From Mycobacterium sp. EPa45 (GTDB taxonomy: Bacteria > Actinomycetota > Actinomycetes > Mycobacteriales > Mycobacteriaceae), in the NCBI RefSeq assembly GCF_001021385.1, contig NZ_CP011773.1, positions 1,736,001-1,800,000 of the forward strand: 64,000 nt of DNA, read 5' to 3'. Both the position numbers and the translations under genes were made by a program. Position 1 is the first letter of the stretch; every line of letters starts with the position of its first letter. The notes under the pieces are model-generated. The model searched no databases. It had not been told where the DNA came from and saw nothing but the letters and a program-made list of their open reading frames with translations. Of the stretch, positions 1 through 7,924 are shown one piece after another.

Positions 1-16
1 GCGGGTACGTGGCGCG

Positions 17-1270
17 ATGACCACGCCCACGCTGGACCGGGACCGGCTGCGGGAGCTGTTCGACCTGCGCAGCTCCTACAACTCCTTCAGCGGCGGTGCC
101 TACGAGGGCGACCCGTACCCGGCCTGGCATCGGCTACGGGAGCAGGGTCCTGTACTGCCGGGCGTCCTGCATGAGCTCACTGGCTGCACCGAGCCCATGT
201 ACTTCCACGGTCTGCCGTACCCGGACCGACCGCACTTCACCCTGTTCGACTACGAGACCTGCTTTGCGGCGCACCGCGATCCCGACGTGTTCGCGTCGTC
301 GGCGGAACCGGTCGATCTCGACAGTGGCCCACTCGGACTCACCAACAGCATGCTGTCGATGGACGGTGCCCAGCACAAGCGTTACCGCGCCCTGGTTCAG
401 CCGTCGTTCCTCTCGTCGAACGCCAGATGGTGGATTGACAATTGGATCTCCGAGACCGTTGACATGCTCATCGACAGCTTCGCGCGCGACGGTCGCGCCG
501 AGCTCAACGTCGACTTCTGCGCGGCCATACCGATTCTCACGATCACCGGCAGCTTCGGGGTGCCGGTCGAGCAGGCACTCGAGATCAGGGAAGCGCTCAC
601 CCGCGACCCGCAGCGGGTCGTCGACATGCTCAAACCCATTGTCGCGGTGCGCCGTGCCGAACCGAAGGACGACCTCATCAGCGTTCTCGTGCAGGCGGAG
701 CTCACAGACGAGGACGGCACGACCACCCGGCTGACCGATCGTGAGATCGACTCGTTCGTGCTGCTGTTGCTCGGCGCCGGTTCGGGCACCACCTGGAAAC
801 AGATGGGCACCACACTGACCGCACTGCTGCAGCGACCCGACCTGCTCGATGCAGTCCGGCAGGACCGGTCTCTGTTGCGGCCCGCCATCGAGGAGTCGGT
901 GCGCTGGATGCCGACGGATCCGATGTTCTCCCGCTGGGTGGTCACCGACACCGAACTCGGCGGCGTCGAACTCCCTGCCGGCTCGGTGGTGCACATCAAC
1001 ATCGGTGCGGCCAACCGGGATCCGGAGCGGTGGGACCGACCCGACGAATACGACATCACCCGCCCGCTGCGGCCGAATCTCGGTTTCGGACAGGGTGCGC
1101 ACATCTGCCTGGGTATGCACGTCGCCCGCGCCGAGATGGCGGTGGCGATTTCGACCCTGCTGGATCGGCTGCCGAATCTGCGGCTGGATCCCGACGCCGA
1201 GCCGCCCCGCTTCGTGGGCATGTACGAGCGCGGCGCCACCGCGATCCCGGTCCTCTTCGATCCAGCCTGA
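17..1270 (+). CDS. Cytochrome P450
   Basis: A 417-residue cytochrome P450, a soluble haem monooxygenase that needs external ferredoxin and reductase (neither is encoded nearby). The haem-ligand motif FGQGAHICLG places the thiolate at Cys364, and the K-helix ExxR is Glu293–Arg296. The I-helix, around residue 250, reads GAGSGTT: the threonine is present, but the acidic residue that normally precedes it is glycine, so proton delivery may differ from standard P450s. It is the first gene of an overlapping operon with an F420-type oxidoreductase, a TetR regulator and a second P450. The start is 16 bases from the window edge, so an upstream start cannot be excluded. The substrate is unknown. Confidence 0.93.
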   Translation: MTTPTLDRDRLRELFDLRSSYNSFSGGAYEGDPYPAWHRLREQGPVLPGVLHELTGCTEPMYFHGLPYPDRPHFTLFDYETCFAAHRDPDVFASSAEPVDLDSGPLGLTNSMLSMDGAQHKRYRALVQPSFLSSNARWWIDNWISETVDMLIDSFARDGRAELNVDFCAAIPILTITGSFGVPVEQALEIREALTRDPQRVVDMLKPIVAVRRAEPKDDLISVLVQAELTDEDGTTTRLTDREIDSFVLLLLGAGSGTTWKQMGTTLTALLQRPDLLDAVRQDRSLLRPAIEESVRWMPTDPMFSRWVVTDTELGGVELPAGSVVHINIGAANRDPERWDRPDEYDITRPLRPNLGFGQGAHICLGMHVARAEMAVAISTLLDRLPNLRLDPDAEPPRFVGMYERGATAIPVLFDPA

Positions 1271-1277
1271 GGTGAGT

Positions 1278-1712
1278 ATGGCCGAACAGAACTACACTGC
1301 TCCGGATCTCGTCCTCGTCGGTGCTGATCATGTTGCGGCATACCGTGATAGCAGCGGCGAGGTCGGCTATCTGTGGAACGGGGTGCCGACCCTGCTGTTG
1401 TCGGTGGCGGGCCGGCGTAGCGGGGAGACCCACACCTCGGCGCTGATCTTCGCCCGCGACGGCGACGACTACCTCGTCGTCGCGTCGATGGGCGGGGCGC
1501 CCAGACACCCGAATTGGTATTTGAACCTGCAAGCCAACCCCGCGGCGATGATCCAGGTGCGCGACCAGGAGATCGCGGTCACCGCGCGCACCGCCACACC
1601 TGACGAGAAGCCCCGGCTCTGGTCGATCGTGACGAGTGTGTGGCCGAATTACGAGGTCTATCAGTCACGGACGGACCGCGACATTCCCGTTGTGGTGCTG
1701 TCACCGTCATGA
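1278..1712 (+). CDS. Nitroreductase-fold, deazaflavin (F420)-dependent family protein
   Basis: A 144-residue protein of the deazaflavin-dependent nitroreductase (Ddn-like) split-barrel family. Supporting signs are the strand LLLSVAGRRSGE and the later segment HPNWYLNLQANPAA, typical of F420H2-binding members that reduce quinones or nitro compounds. It starts 7 bases after the P450 stop and ends in an ATGA overlap with the TetR gene. A GTG two codons upstream (1272) is an alternative start. Its location between P450s suggests a reductase step acting on the same substrate, which is inference. Cofactor preference (F420 or FMN) cannot be read from the sequence. Confidence 0.8.
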   Translation: MAEQNYTAPDLVLVGADHVAAYRDSSGEVGYLWNGVPTLLLSVAGRRSGETHTSALIFARDGDDYLVVASMGGAPRHPNWYLNLQANPAAMIQVRDQEIAVTARTATPDEKPRLWSIVTSVWPNYEVYQSRTDRDIPVVVLSPS

Positions 1713-2407
1713 CGAGCGTCGGCGTTCCGTCCGAGTCGTGGGTGGACCGCGCCGTCGAGCGGTCGGCGGCCGTGCAACGTTCGCGGCTGAGAATCGCCAA
1801 GCAGGTACGCCAGATGCTTGACGCCGCCCAGCGGCTGATCGCCGACAAGGGCGACGAGTTCACCACGCAGGAGCTGGTGACCGAGGCCGGTGTCGCCCTG
1901 CAGACGTTCTACCGGTATTTCGCGAGCAAGGACGAACTGCTGCTCGCGGTGATCGGCGACGCGATGGTCGTGGCCTGCGAGCACTGGGTGGCGAATGCCG
2001 CGCAGCTTCCCGATCCGCTGGCCCGCCTTCGGTACTACGTCCTGTCCACCCTCGAACGGCTCGACGGTGACAGTCGCAATGCCGCAATGTCGCGGTTCGT
2101 GGTGTCGACGCGCTGGCGGCTGCACCGGCAATTTCCCGAGGACCTGGCCGAAGCTGAAAAGCCGTTCGTCGACCTGGTGCGCGGCGAGGTCGGCGCTGCG
2201 ATCGAGGCCGGCTTGCTGAATCCGCCCGACCCCGACTGGGATTCGTGGTTTCTCGCCGAGCTCATGCGCGCGGTGTACCACTTCTACGCCTTCGCCGCGC
2301 ACAGCGAGGGTGAACTCGATGACGTCAAAGACCGACTGTGGCGGTTCTGCCTGGCTGCCCTGGGCGGCAGGCCGGAAACCGTCCGCGAGAAAGGTGTTGC
2401 CCCATGA
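1709..2407 (+). CDS. TetR-family transcriptional regulator
   Basis: A 232-residue TetR-type repressor. The N-terminal helix-turn-helix (about residues 35–65) includes TTQELVTEAGVALQTFYRYF, the typical recognition helix, followed by ASKDELLLAV. The C-terminal two thirds is the helical ligand domain, which has no recognisable ligand class. The start ATG overlaps the stop of the preceding reductase (ATGA), and its own stop overlaps the next P450 start in the same way, so it is embedded within the operon. It probably controls the operon, sensing a substrate or product of the P450s. Its operator would lie upstream of the window. Confidence 0.9.
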   Translation: MTSVGVPSESWVDRAVERSAAVQRSRLRIAKQVRQMLDAAQRLIADKGDEFTTQELVTEAGVALQTFYRYFASKDELLLAVIGDAMVVACEHWVANAAQLPDPLARLRYYVLSTLERLDGDSRNAAMSRFVVSTRWRLHRQFPEDLAEAEKPFVDLVRGEVGAAIEAGLLNPPDPDWDSWFLAELMRAVYHFYAFAAHSEGELDDVKDRLWRFCLAALGGRPETVREKGVAP

Positions 2408-3669
2408 TCGATTCCAGTGTCGACTTCTTCACCAGCCCGGAGTTCGTCCCCGATCCGCACCCGTACTTCGACTACCTGCGCAGCCAGGGTCCGGTGGTGA
2501 GAGAACCCCACCACGGAGTGGTGGCCGTCACCGGATACGAGGAGACACTGGAGGTGCTCAAGGACGGCGAGCTGTGGTCCAGTTGCGTGTCGGTGGGCGG
2601 CCCGTTCCCGCCATTGCCGTTCACCCCGGAGGGCGACGACATCAGCGAGCAGATCGCAGCGCATCGTACCCAGATGCCACTGCACGAGCACATGGTGGCG
2701 ATGGACCCGCCCAACCACACCAGGGCGCGTTCGCTGCTGTCTCGGCTGCTGACACCCAAGCGGCTGAAGGCGAATGAGGACTTCCTGCTCGAACTGGCCG
2801 ACGCTCAGCTCGACGAATTCGTCGGAGCCGGCGAGTGCGAGTTCCTGACCGCCTACTCGAAACCGTTCTCGTTGCTCGCTGTTGCCGACCTGCTCGGTGT
2901 GCCCCGCGAGGACCACCCGCGGTTTCGCGGTGTGCTGGCCAGCCCGCACTTGATGGGCAACATCGAGGGCCAGGGTGCGGCGATCAATCCGCTGGAGTTC
3001 CTGGACGAGATGTTCAGCGGCTACATCGAAGACCGCCGCGCCCGCCCGCGCGACGACGTGCTGACCGAACTGGCGCTGGCCACCTATCCGGACGGGGCGC
3101 AGCCGCCCGTGACCGACGTCGTCCGCACCGCGAGCTTTCTGTTCGGCGCCGGCCAGGAAACCACCGCCAAGCTGCTCGGTGCGGCGCTGCGTATTCTCTG
3201 CGAACGTCCGGAGCTGCAGCAGGCGCTGCGCGACGATCCGACCCTGATCCCGGTGTTCGTCGAAGAGACCCTGCGCGTGGAGAGCCCCGTCAAGACCCAG
3301 TTCCGGTTGGCGGTTCGCTCGACAAAGCTTGGGGGAGTTGATATCCCAGCGGGTACCGTTGTGATGGTGTCGGCGGCGGCGACCAACCGCGACCCGGACC
3401 GGTTCGCGGCCCCGCACGAGTTCCGGCTCGACCGCAAGAACGTCCGAGAACAGATCGCGTTCGGTCGGGGCGTGCATTCATGTCCGGGGGCTCCATTGGC
3501 GCGGGTGGAGGGTCGGGTGTCGCTCGAGCGGATCCTGGCCCGGATGACCGACATCACCGTCGACGAGCGGTTCCACGGCCCGGCGGGTGCCCTCACGTTC
3601 ACCTACGAGCCGACATACATTCTGCGCGGTCTGACCGATCTGCATCTGAGGTTCACTCCGGCCCGCTGA
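2404..3669 (+). CDS. Cytochrome P450
   Basis: A second, only distantly related cytochrome P450 of 421 residues. The haem-binding motif FGRGVHSCPG gives Cys360, the K-helix motif is ETLR, and the I-helix GAGQETT retains the usual acid–threonine pair. The start at 2404 overlaps the TetR stop (ATGA). An in-frame start further upstream would lie inside the TetR gene and is not needed. The downstream secreted-protein gene begins at the stop codon (TGATG), so all five genes appear co-transcribed. No ferredoxin is present. The substrate is unknown, though a lipid, terpenoid or xenobiotic is typical for mycobacterial P450s. Confidence 0.93.
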   Translation: MIDSSVDFFTSPEFVPDPHPYFDYLRSQGPVVREPHHGVVAVTGYEETLEVLKDGELWSSCVSVGGPFPPLPFTPEGDDISEQIAAHRTQMPLHEHMVAMDPPNHTRARSLLSRLLTPKRLKANEDFLLELADAQLDEFVGAGECEFLTAYSKPFSLLAVADLLGVPREDHPRFRGVLASPHLMGNIEGQGAAINPLEFLDEMFSGYIEDRRARPRDDVLTELALATYPDGAQPPVTDVVRTASFLFGAGQETTAKLLGAALRILCERPELQQALRDDPTLIPVFVEETLRVESPVKTQFRLAVRSTKLGGVDIPAGTVVMVSAAATNRDPDRFAAPHEFRLDRKNVREQIAFGRGVHSCPGAPLARVEGRVSLERILARMTDITVDERFHGPAGALTFTYEPTYILRGLTDLHLRFTPAR

Positions 3670-4181
3670 TGACGAGTCGGGGAAAGTTCTGCACTGCAAC
3701 GGCTTTCGGGCTCGCTGTTGCGGCACTGGCCTGGTCGCCGAGCGCATCGGCGACCGACGCGGCGCTCAACGGCACCTACGTGGCGACGTCCAACGGGGAC
3801 TGGGCGAAAACCAACGACGTCTTCCACAACGAAGCCAGCGTCCGCAGCACCTGGACCATTCGCATGTCCTGCAACGACGCCGTCACGTGCAACGGCACCG
3901 TCGTCAGCGACGCCGGATGGAGCGCCGATATTGTCATCACCAACGGCGAATACGTCGTCAAACGCGAGCTGCCCGGTTGGGAGCGCTGCGCCGACGGAAC
4001 CGGCCGCGTCGCGACCGGGCATCAGCGCTACCGCTTCTTCCCCGTCGGCCCCGACGGCTTCGTCCGGCCCGGGTCGCGGGTCTTCGCGGGCTTCGACAAG
4101 ACGTCGGGCGACAGCGGCGCGTGCAGCCGCAACGAAGAACTGGAGATCGAGCTGCCGTTCCGGCTGGAGAAAGTGGACTGA
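3669..4181 (+). CDS. Small secreted protein of unknown function
   Basis: A 170-residue protein with a clear Sec signal peptide: positively charged start, hydrophobic FGLAVAALAW, and a likely cleavage site after SASA near residue 29. The mature part has four or more cysteines in spaced positions (MSCND, VTCNG, WERCADG, GACSRN), suggesting two disulfides, and a β-rich character. Such proteins are common in mycobacteria and are usually annotated only as hypothetical secreted proteins. It is translationally coupled to the P450 by a TGATG overlap and is therefore part of that operon. Its role there is unknown. Confidence 0.8.
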   Translation: MTSRGKFCTATAFGLAVAALAWSPSASATDAALNGTYVATSNGDWAKTNDVFHNEASVRSTWTIRMSCNDAVTCNGTVVSDAGWSADIVITNGEYVVKRELPGWERCADGTGRVATGHQRYRFFPVGPDGFVRPGSRVFAGFDKTSGDSGACSRNEELEIELPFRLEKVD

Positions 4182-4183
4182 AA

Positions 4184-4672
4184 CTACTGCGCGCGGATAT
4201 CGGCGGTCACCGCGTCGGTCAGCCGGACCAGATCCTGCGGCGCCAGCGAGACGTCCCAGCCCCGCTTGCCTGCGCTGCACAACACCCGCTCGAACCCCAG
4301 CGCCGACGCGTCGACCACGGTAGGCAGCCGCTTGCGCTGGCCCAGCGGCGAGATCCCGCCCAGCACATAACCGGTGGCGCGTTCGGCGGCCGCCCGATCG
4401 GCCATCGCGACCTTGGACAGTCCCAGTGCGGCGGCGGCGGCCTTCAGTGACAGCTTCCACGGCACCGGCAAAACCGCGACCGCCAGCACCGAACCGGACG
4501 CGATCACCAACGTCTTGAAGATCTGCTCGGGCACCAGCGAATCGCCGGCCAGGGCGGCGACCGCCTCGTCGCCGTAGGACTCCGACCGCGGGTCGTGGTC
4601 GTATCGCAGCACTTCATGCGGTGCTTTGGCGGCGATCAGCGCGACGATCGCCGGGGTCGCGGCACGACTCAC
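4184..4672 (-). CDS. YbaK/EbsC-family Cys-tRNA(Pro) deacylase
   Basis: A 162-residue YbaK-type editing-domain protein, which hydrolyses cysteine mischarged onto tRNA-Pro. Typical segments are EQIFKTLVI near the N-terminal third and the C-terminal ATGYVLGGISPLGQ, the conserved GGxSPxG signature of the family. A longer frame continues upstream, but the GTG start at 4672 (VSRAATPAIV) gives the usual family length and leaves room for the sigH promoter region. It is convergent with the P450 operon and divergent from sigH. It corresponds to the small YbaK gene next to sigH in M. tuberculosis. Confidence 0.87.
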   Translation of the reverse strand: MSRAATPAIVALIAAKAPHEVLRYDHDPRSESYGDEAVAALAGDSLVPEQIFKTLVIASGSVLAVAVLPVPWKLSLKAAAAALGLSKVAMADRAAAERATGYVLGGISPLGQRKRLPTVVDASALGFERVLCSAGKRGWDVSLAPQDLVRLTDAVTADIRAQ

Positions 4673-4690
4673 GGGGCACAGCCTAACCAC

Positions 4691-4718
4691 GGGAAATAGC
4701 GCGGTGAGAAATCCTGTT
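4691..4718 (+). promoter_or_regulatory. Candidate SigH-dependent autoregulatory promoter
   Basis: GGGAAA at 4691–4696 and GTT at 4716–4718, 19 bases apart, resemble the GGAA…GTT type promoter recognised by SigH and the Streptomyces SigR. The site lies upstream of both possible sigH starts, as expected for positive autoregulation. The match is short and the spacer is at the long end of the accepted range. Confidence 0.45.
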
Positions 4719-4928
4719 GTGGACAGTGGTCGCAGCAAGCAAGCCCGCGATCGACGGTCTCAACGAAAAAAGTGTTGGTCACAGCCTTAGGATTGGAAGG
4801 AGAGAAGTCCGGTGTCAGCTGCAGTCTGCATGATGGCCGAAGAGCAGGCACCCGCATTTCTCATCCGTCCGATACCGCTGCCGGAGCTCTTGAGGGGCGC
4901 CGCGGCAGAAGGGACTGTGTCACCCACG

Positions 4929-5564
4929 ATGACCGACATCGACATCGAGGCCCCGCAGCGCGAAGAGTCCGATGCGGAGTTGACGGCACGCTTCGAGCGT
5001 GACGCCATTCCGCTGCTCGATCAGCTTTACGGCGGTGCGCTGCGGATGACGCGCAATCCGGCAGACGCTGAAGACCTGTTGCAGGAAACGATGGTCAAGG
5101 CCTACGCCGGCTTCCGCTCGTTCCGCGAGGGCACCAACCTCAAAGCCTGGTTGTACCGGATTCTGACGAACACCTACATCAACAGTTACCGCAAGAAGCA
5201 GCGCCAGCCGGCCGAGTATCCGACCGAGGAGATCACCGACTGGCAGTTGGCGGCCAACGCCGAGCACACCTCGACGGGTCTGCGTTCGGCTGAGGTCGAG
5301 GCACTCGAACTGCTGCCGGACACCGAAATCAAAGAAGCTCTGCAGGCATTGCCGGAGGAGTTTCGGATGGCGGTGTACTACGCCGATGTCGAGGGCTTCC
5401 CGTACAAGGAGATCGCCGAAATCATGGACACCCCGATCGGAACGGTGATGTCCCGGCTGCACCGAGGCAGGCGCCAGTTGCGTAGCCTGCTGGCCGATGT
5501 GGCCAAGGAACGCGGATTCTCCCGCGGACAAGCGGAGGATGCACCGGAGGAGGTGTCGTCATGA
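4929..5564 (+). CDS. sigH: RNA polymerase ECF sigma factor SigH
   Basis: A group IV sigma factor of 211 residues that directs the thiol-oxidative and heat stress regulon (thioredoxin, thioredoxin reductase and Clp genes in known mycobacteria). Region 2 includes [20 protein letters not shown] and [20 protein letters not shown]; region 4 includes [20 protein letters not shown]. These are near-identical to the M. tuberculosis protein as remembered. The chosen start (MTDIDIEAP) gives the standard length. An in-frame GTG at 4812, preceded by a strong AAGGAG, would add 39 residues. The stop overlaps the start of rshA (ATGA), so sigma and anti-sigma are coupled. Confidence 0.96.
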   Translation: MTDIDIEAPQREESDAELTARFERDAIPLLDQLYGGALRMTRNPADAEDLLQETMVKAYAGFRSFREGTNLKAWLYRILTNTYINSYRKKQRQPAEYPTEEITDWQLAANAEHTSTGLRSAEVEALELLPDTEIKEALQALPEEFRMAVYYADVEGFPYKEIAEIMDTPIGTVMSRLHRGRRQLRSLLADVAKERGFSRGQAEDAPEEVSS

Positions 5565-5872
5565 GCGACGATCAGGTACGCGGCGAGGAAGACTGGCGCC
5601 CGCCCATCGGCCCGGTGGACCCCGATCACCCCGAGTGCGCTGCGGTGATCGCCGAGGTGTGGACGCTGCTCGACGGTGAATGCACCACCGAGACCCGCGA
5701 CCGGCTGCGTCATCACCTCGAAGAGTGCCCGACGTGCCTGCAGTACTACGGGGTTGAAGAGCGGATCAAGAAGCTGGTTGCGTCCCGCTGCAGTGGAGAC
5801 AAGGCGCCCAGTCATCTGGTGGAGAAGGTCCGGCTACAGATCAGTCAGACCACGATCATCCGGCGCGGCTGA
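5561..5872 (+). CDS. rshA: Zinc-associated anti-sigma factor RshA
   Basis: A 103-residue anti-sigma factor that binds and silences SigH under reducing conditions. The redox zinc motif HxxxCxxC is His52–Cys56–Cys59 (HHLEECPTC), with further cysteines at 26 and 41. On oxidation the zinc is lost, disulfides form and SigH is released. This mechanism is established for RshA and for Streptomyces RsrA. It overlaps sigH by 4 bases and is followed by a strong hairpin terminator at 5881–5913. Confidence 0.95.
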   Translation: MSDDQVRGEEDWRPPIGPVDPDHPECAAVIAEVWTLLDGECTTETRDRLRHHLEECPTCLQYYGVEERIKKLVASRCSGDKAPSHLVEKVRLQISQTTIIRRG

Positions 5873-5880
5873 CCCGCGAC

Positions 5881-5913
5881 AAAAAAGTGCCCGGCAGATG
5901 CCGGGCACTTTTT
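5881..5913. terminator. Bidirectional intrinsic terminator between rshA and bL37
   Basis: A perfect 9-bp stem (GTGCCCGGC / GCCGGGCAC) with a 4-base loop is flanked by six A on the left and five T on the right. It can therefore terminate sigH–rshA on the plus strand and the bL37 gene on the minus strand. It is the cleanest terminator in the window. Confidence 0.9.
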
Positions 5914-5917
5914 GCTG

Positions 5918-5992
5918 TCAGGCGTTGGGCCGCTTGCCGTGGTTGGCCTTGCTGTGCTTGCGGTCACGCTTCTTACGGCCACGCTTGGCCAT
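5918..5992 (-). CDS. 50S ribosomal protein bL37 (24 residues)
   Basis: A very small gene encoding 24 residues, extremely basic: it begins MAKRGRKKRDRK and ends HGKRPNA. This matches, from memory, the actinobacterial ribosomal protein bL37 discovered in cryo-EM structures of the M. smegmatis 70S ribosome, where it sits in the large subunit. An ideal Shine-Dalgarno (GGAGG, 7 bases before ATG on the minus strand) supports translation. It lies tail-to-tail with rshA and shares its terminator. It is below the length cut-off of most gene finders, so it is easily missed. Confidence 0.9.
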   Translation of the reverse strand: MAKRGRKKRDRKHSKANHGKRPNA

Positions 5993-6119
5993 GATGTACC
6001 TCCATCGATCAGACGCTTGCATACAGTGTCTCACGGCCCGGTAGCGCCTCTGACCACCCGGTGTTGTGGTTCGATAGAGCGGCACTTAAGAGATGAGCAG
6101 TACCAAGAGTGAGGTGAAG

Positions 6120-6335
6120 ATGGCCGAGGATGTGCGCGCCGAGATCGTGGCCAGTGTGCTCGAGGTAGTGGTCAGCAAGGGTGACCAGATCGGTGCGGGC
6201 GACACCCTGGTGCTTCTGGAGTCGATGAAGATGGAGATCCCGGTGCTCGCCGAGGTCGGCGGCACCGTCACCGAGGTCAGCGTTTCCGTTGGCGACGTCA
6301 TCCAGGCCGGCGACCTCATTGCCGTGATCGACTAG
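6120..6335 (+). CDS. Biotinylated protein (TB7.3-like biotin/lipoyl attachment domain)
   Basis: A 71-residue stand-alone biotin attachment domain. The biotinylation motif ESMKMEIP puts the modified lysine at Lys37, and the rest is the β-sandwich fold (ending GDVIQAGDLIAV). The equivalent M. tuberculosis protein is the biotinyl protein TB7.3. Its carboxylase partner, if any, is not encoded here. The ATG at 6120 is preceded by GAGG with good spacing, so it is preferred over an in-frame ATG at 6093. It sits 4 bases before pdtaS and is probably co-transcribed with it. Confidence 0.93.
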   Translation: MAEDVRAEIVASVLEVVVSKGDQIGAGDTLVLLESMKMEIPVLAEVGGTVTEVSVSVGDVIQAGDLIAVID

Positions 6336-6339
6336 CTTC

Positions 6340-7836
6340 GTGTCCACCCTCGGTGACCTGCTCGCCGAGCACACGGTGCTGCCGGGCAGCGCCGTGGACC
6401 ATCTGCACGCAGTGGTCGGCGAATGGCAGCTGCTGGCGGACCTCTCGTTCGCCGACTATCTGATGTGGGTGCGCCGCGACGACGGCGCCCTGGTCTGCGT
6501 GGCTCAATGCCGGCCCAACACCGCCCCGACGGTCTTGATCCGGGACGCGGTCGGGACAGTCGTCGCCGCCGGCGACCTGTCGCTGGTGACGGCGGCGTTC
6601 ACCTCGGGTGCGATCGGGCGGGGCGGCAGCGATCTCGAACTGCGCGACCCCGGCATGAACGTCGAAGCGGTCCCGGTCCGCTACAGCAATCAGGTGGTGG
6701 CCGTGCTGACCCATCAGACCGCGCTGGCCGAGCGGCGCACGTCGTCGCCCCTGGAGCGGGCCTACATGGACTGTGCGGGCAACCTGCTGCACATGCTGTC
6801 CGAGGGCACCTTCCCCAACGTCGGCGACCTGGCGCTGTCCCGGTCGAGCCCGCGGGTCGGCGACGGTTTCATCCGCCTCGACGTCGACGGTGTGGTCGCC
6901 TACGCCAGCCCGAACGCGCTGTCCGCCTACCACCGGATGGGGTTGGCCGCCGAGCTGGAGGGCCACAACCTGGTGGCGATCACCCGGCCGCTGATCTCCG
7001 ACCCGTTCGAGGCGCAGGAATTGGCCGAGCATGTGCGCGACTCGCTGGCCGGTGGGTCGAGCATGCGCCTGGAGGTCGACGCCGGCGGTGCCGCGGTGCT
7101 GCTGCGCACGCTGCCGCTGGTGGTTCACGGCGCCGCTGCGGGGGCGGCGGTGCTCATCCGGGACGTCACCGAGGTGAAACGCCGCGACCGCGCTTTGCTG
7201 TCCAAGGACGCGACGATCCGCGAGATCCACCACCGGGTAAAGAACAACCTGCAGACCGTCGCGGCGCTGCTGCGCCTTCAGTCCCGCCGGACCAGCAATG
7301 AGGAGGCGCGCGAGGCGCTGATGGAGTCGGTGCGCCGAGTGGCCTCGATCGCCCAGGTGCACGAAGCCCTGTCGATGTCGGTGGACGAGGAGGTCAATCT
7401 CGACGAGGTGATCGATCGGATCCTGCCCATCATGAACGACGTCGCCCGGGTCGACACGCCCATCCGGATCAACCGGGAGGGCGCCTTGGGGGTGCTCGAC
7501 GCTGACCGGGCCACCGCGTTGGTGATGGTGGTGACCGAGCTGGTCCAGAACGCCATCGAGCACGCCTTCGACTCGACGGCGAAAGGCGGCTGCGTGACGA
7601 TCCGGGCCGAGCGTTCGGCACGGTGGCTGGACGTCGTGGTGCACGACGACGGCCGCGGGCTGCCGGATGGCTTCTCCCTGGAGAAGTCCGACCGGCTGGG
7701 CCTGCAGATCGTGCGGACGTTGGTCACCGCGGAACTCGACGGTTCCCTGGGAATGCACGACGTTCCCGGCGGCGGGACCGATGTTGTGTTGCGTGTACCA
7801 CTCGGACGGCGTTCAACTGCCCGAGTTCCCCAATAG
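6340..7836 (+). CDS. pdtaS: Sensor histidine kinase PdtaS
   Basis: A 498-residue soluble histidine kinase with no membrane segments. The N-terminal half is GAF-like followed by PAS-like, and the C-terminal half is a HisKA_2 kinase with the phospho-acceptor His around 297–298 (EIHHRVKNNLQ) and ATP-binding boxes ELVQNAIEHAF and DDGRGLP. In M. tuberculosis PdtaS phosphorylates the ANTAR regulator PdtaR, which is encoded elsewhere, and responds to copper, nitric oxide and related signals. The GTG start at 6340 follows the biotinyl-protein stop by four bases. An opposite-strand open frame of similar length is a GC-bias artefact. Confidence 0.94.
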   Translation: MSTLGDLLAEHTVLPGSAVDHLHAVVGEWQLLADLSFADYLMWVRRDDGALVCVAQCRPNTAPTVLIRDAVGTVVAAGDLSLVTAAFTSGAIGRGGSDLELRDPGMNVEAVPVRYSNQVVAVLTHQTALAERRTSSPLERAYMDCAGNLLHMLSEGTFPNVGDLALSRSSPRVGDGFIRLDVDGVVAYASPNALSAYHRMGLAAELEGHNLVAITRPLISDPFEAQELAEHVRDSLAGGSSMRLEVDAGGAAVLLRTLPLVVHGAAAGAAVLIRDVTEVKRRDRALLSKDATIREIHHRVKNNLQTVAALLRLQSRRTSNEEAREALMESVRRVASIAQVHEALSMSVDEEVNLDEVIDRILPIMNDVARVDTPIRINREGALGVLDADRATALVMVVTELVQNAIEHAFDSTAKGGCVTIRAERSARWLDVVVHDDGRGLPDGFSLEKSDRLGLQIVRTLVTAELDGSLGMHDVPGGGTDVVLRVPLGRRSTARVPQ

Positions 7837-7866
7837 CAAATGTGACCGACACGACATTTGTAAATG

Positions 7867-7901
7867 AAAATCGCGGCCCTGGCATTTGCCGGGGCCGCGA
7901 T
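7867..7901 (-). terminator. Intrinsic terminator downstream of whiB1
   Basis: An inverted repeat of ATCGCGGCCC / GGGGCCGCGAT with a short loop, followed on the minus strand by a T-rich run (TTTTCATTT). It lies about 24 bases beyond the whiB1 stop codon and also separates whiB1 from the convergent pdtaS. Confidence 0.85.
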
Positions 7902-7924
7902 CTGCAGAACTTCGAAAGTGCGGG

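Noticed and set aside
6316..7758. 480-codon open frame antisense to pdtaS
   Set aside because: High-GC mirror frame of a clear kinase gene; residues are Arg/His/Gln/Gly-rich with no family pattern or ribosome-binding site.
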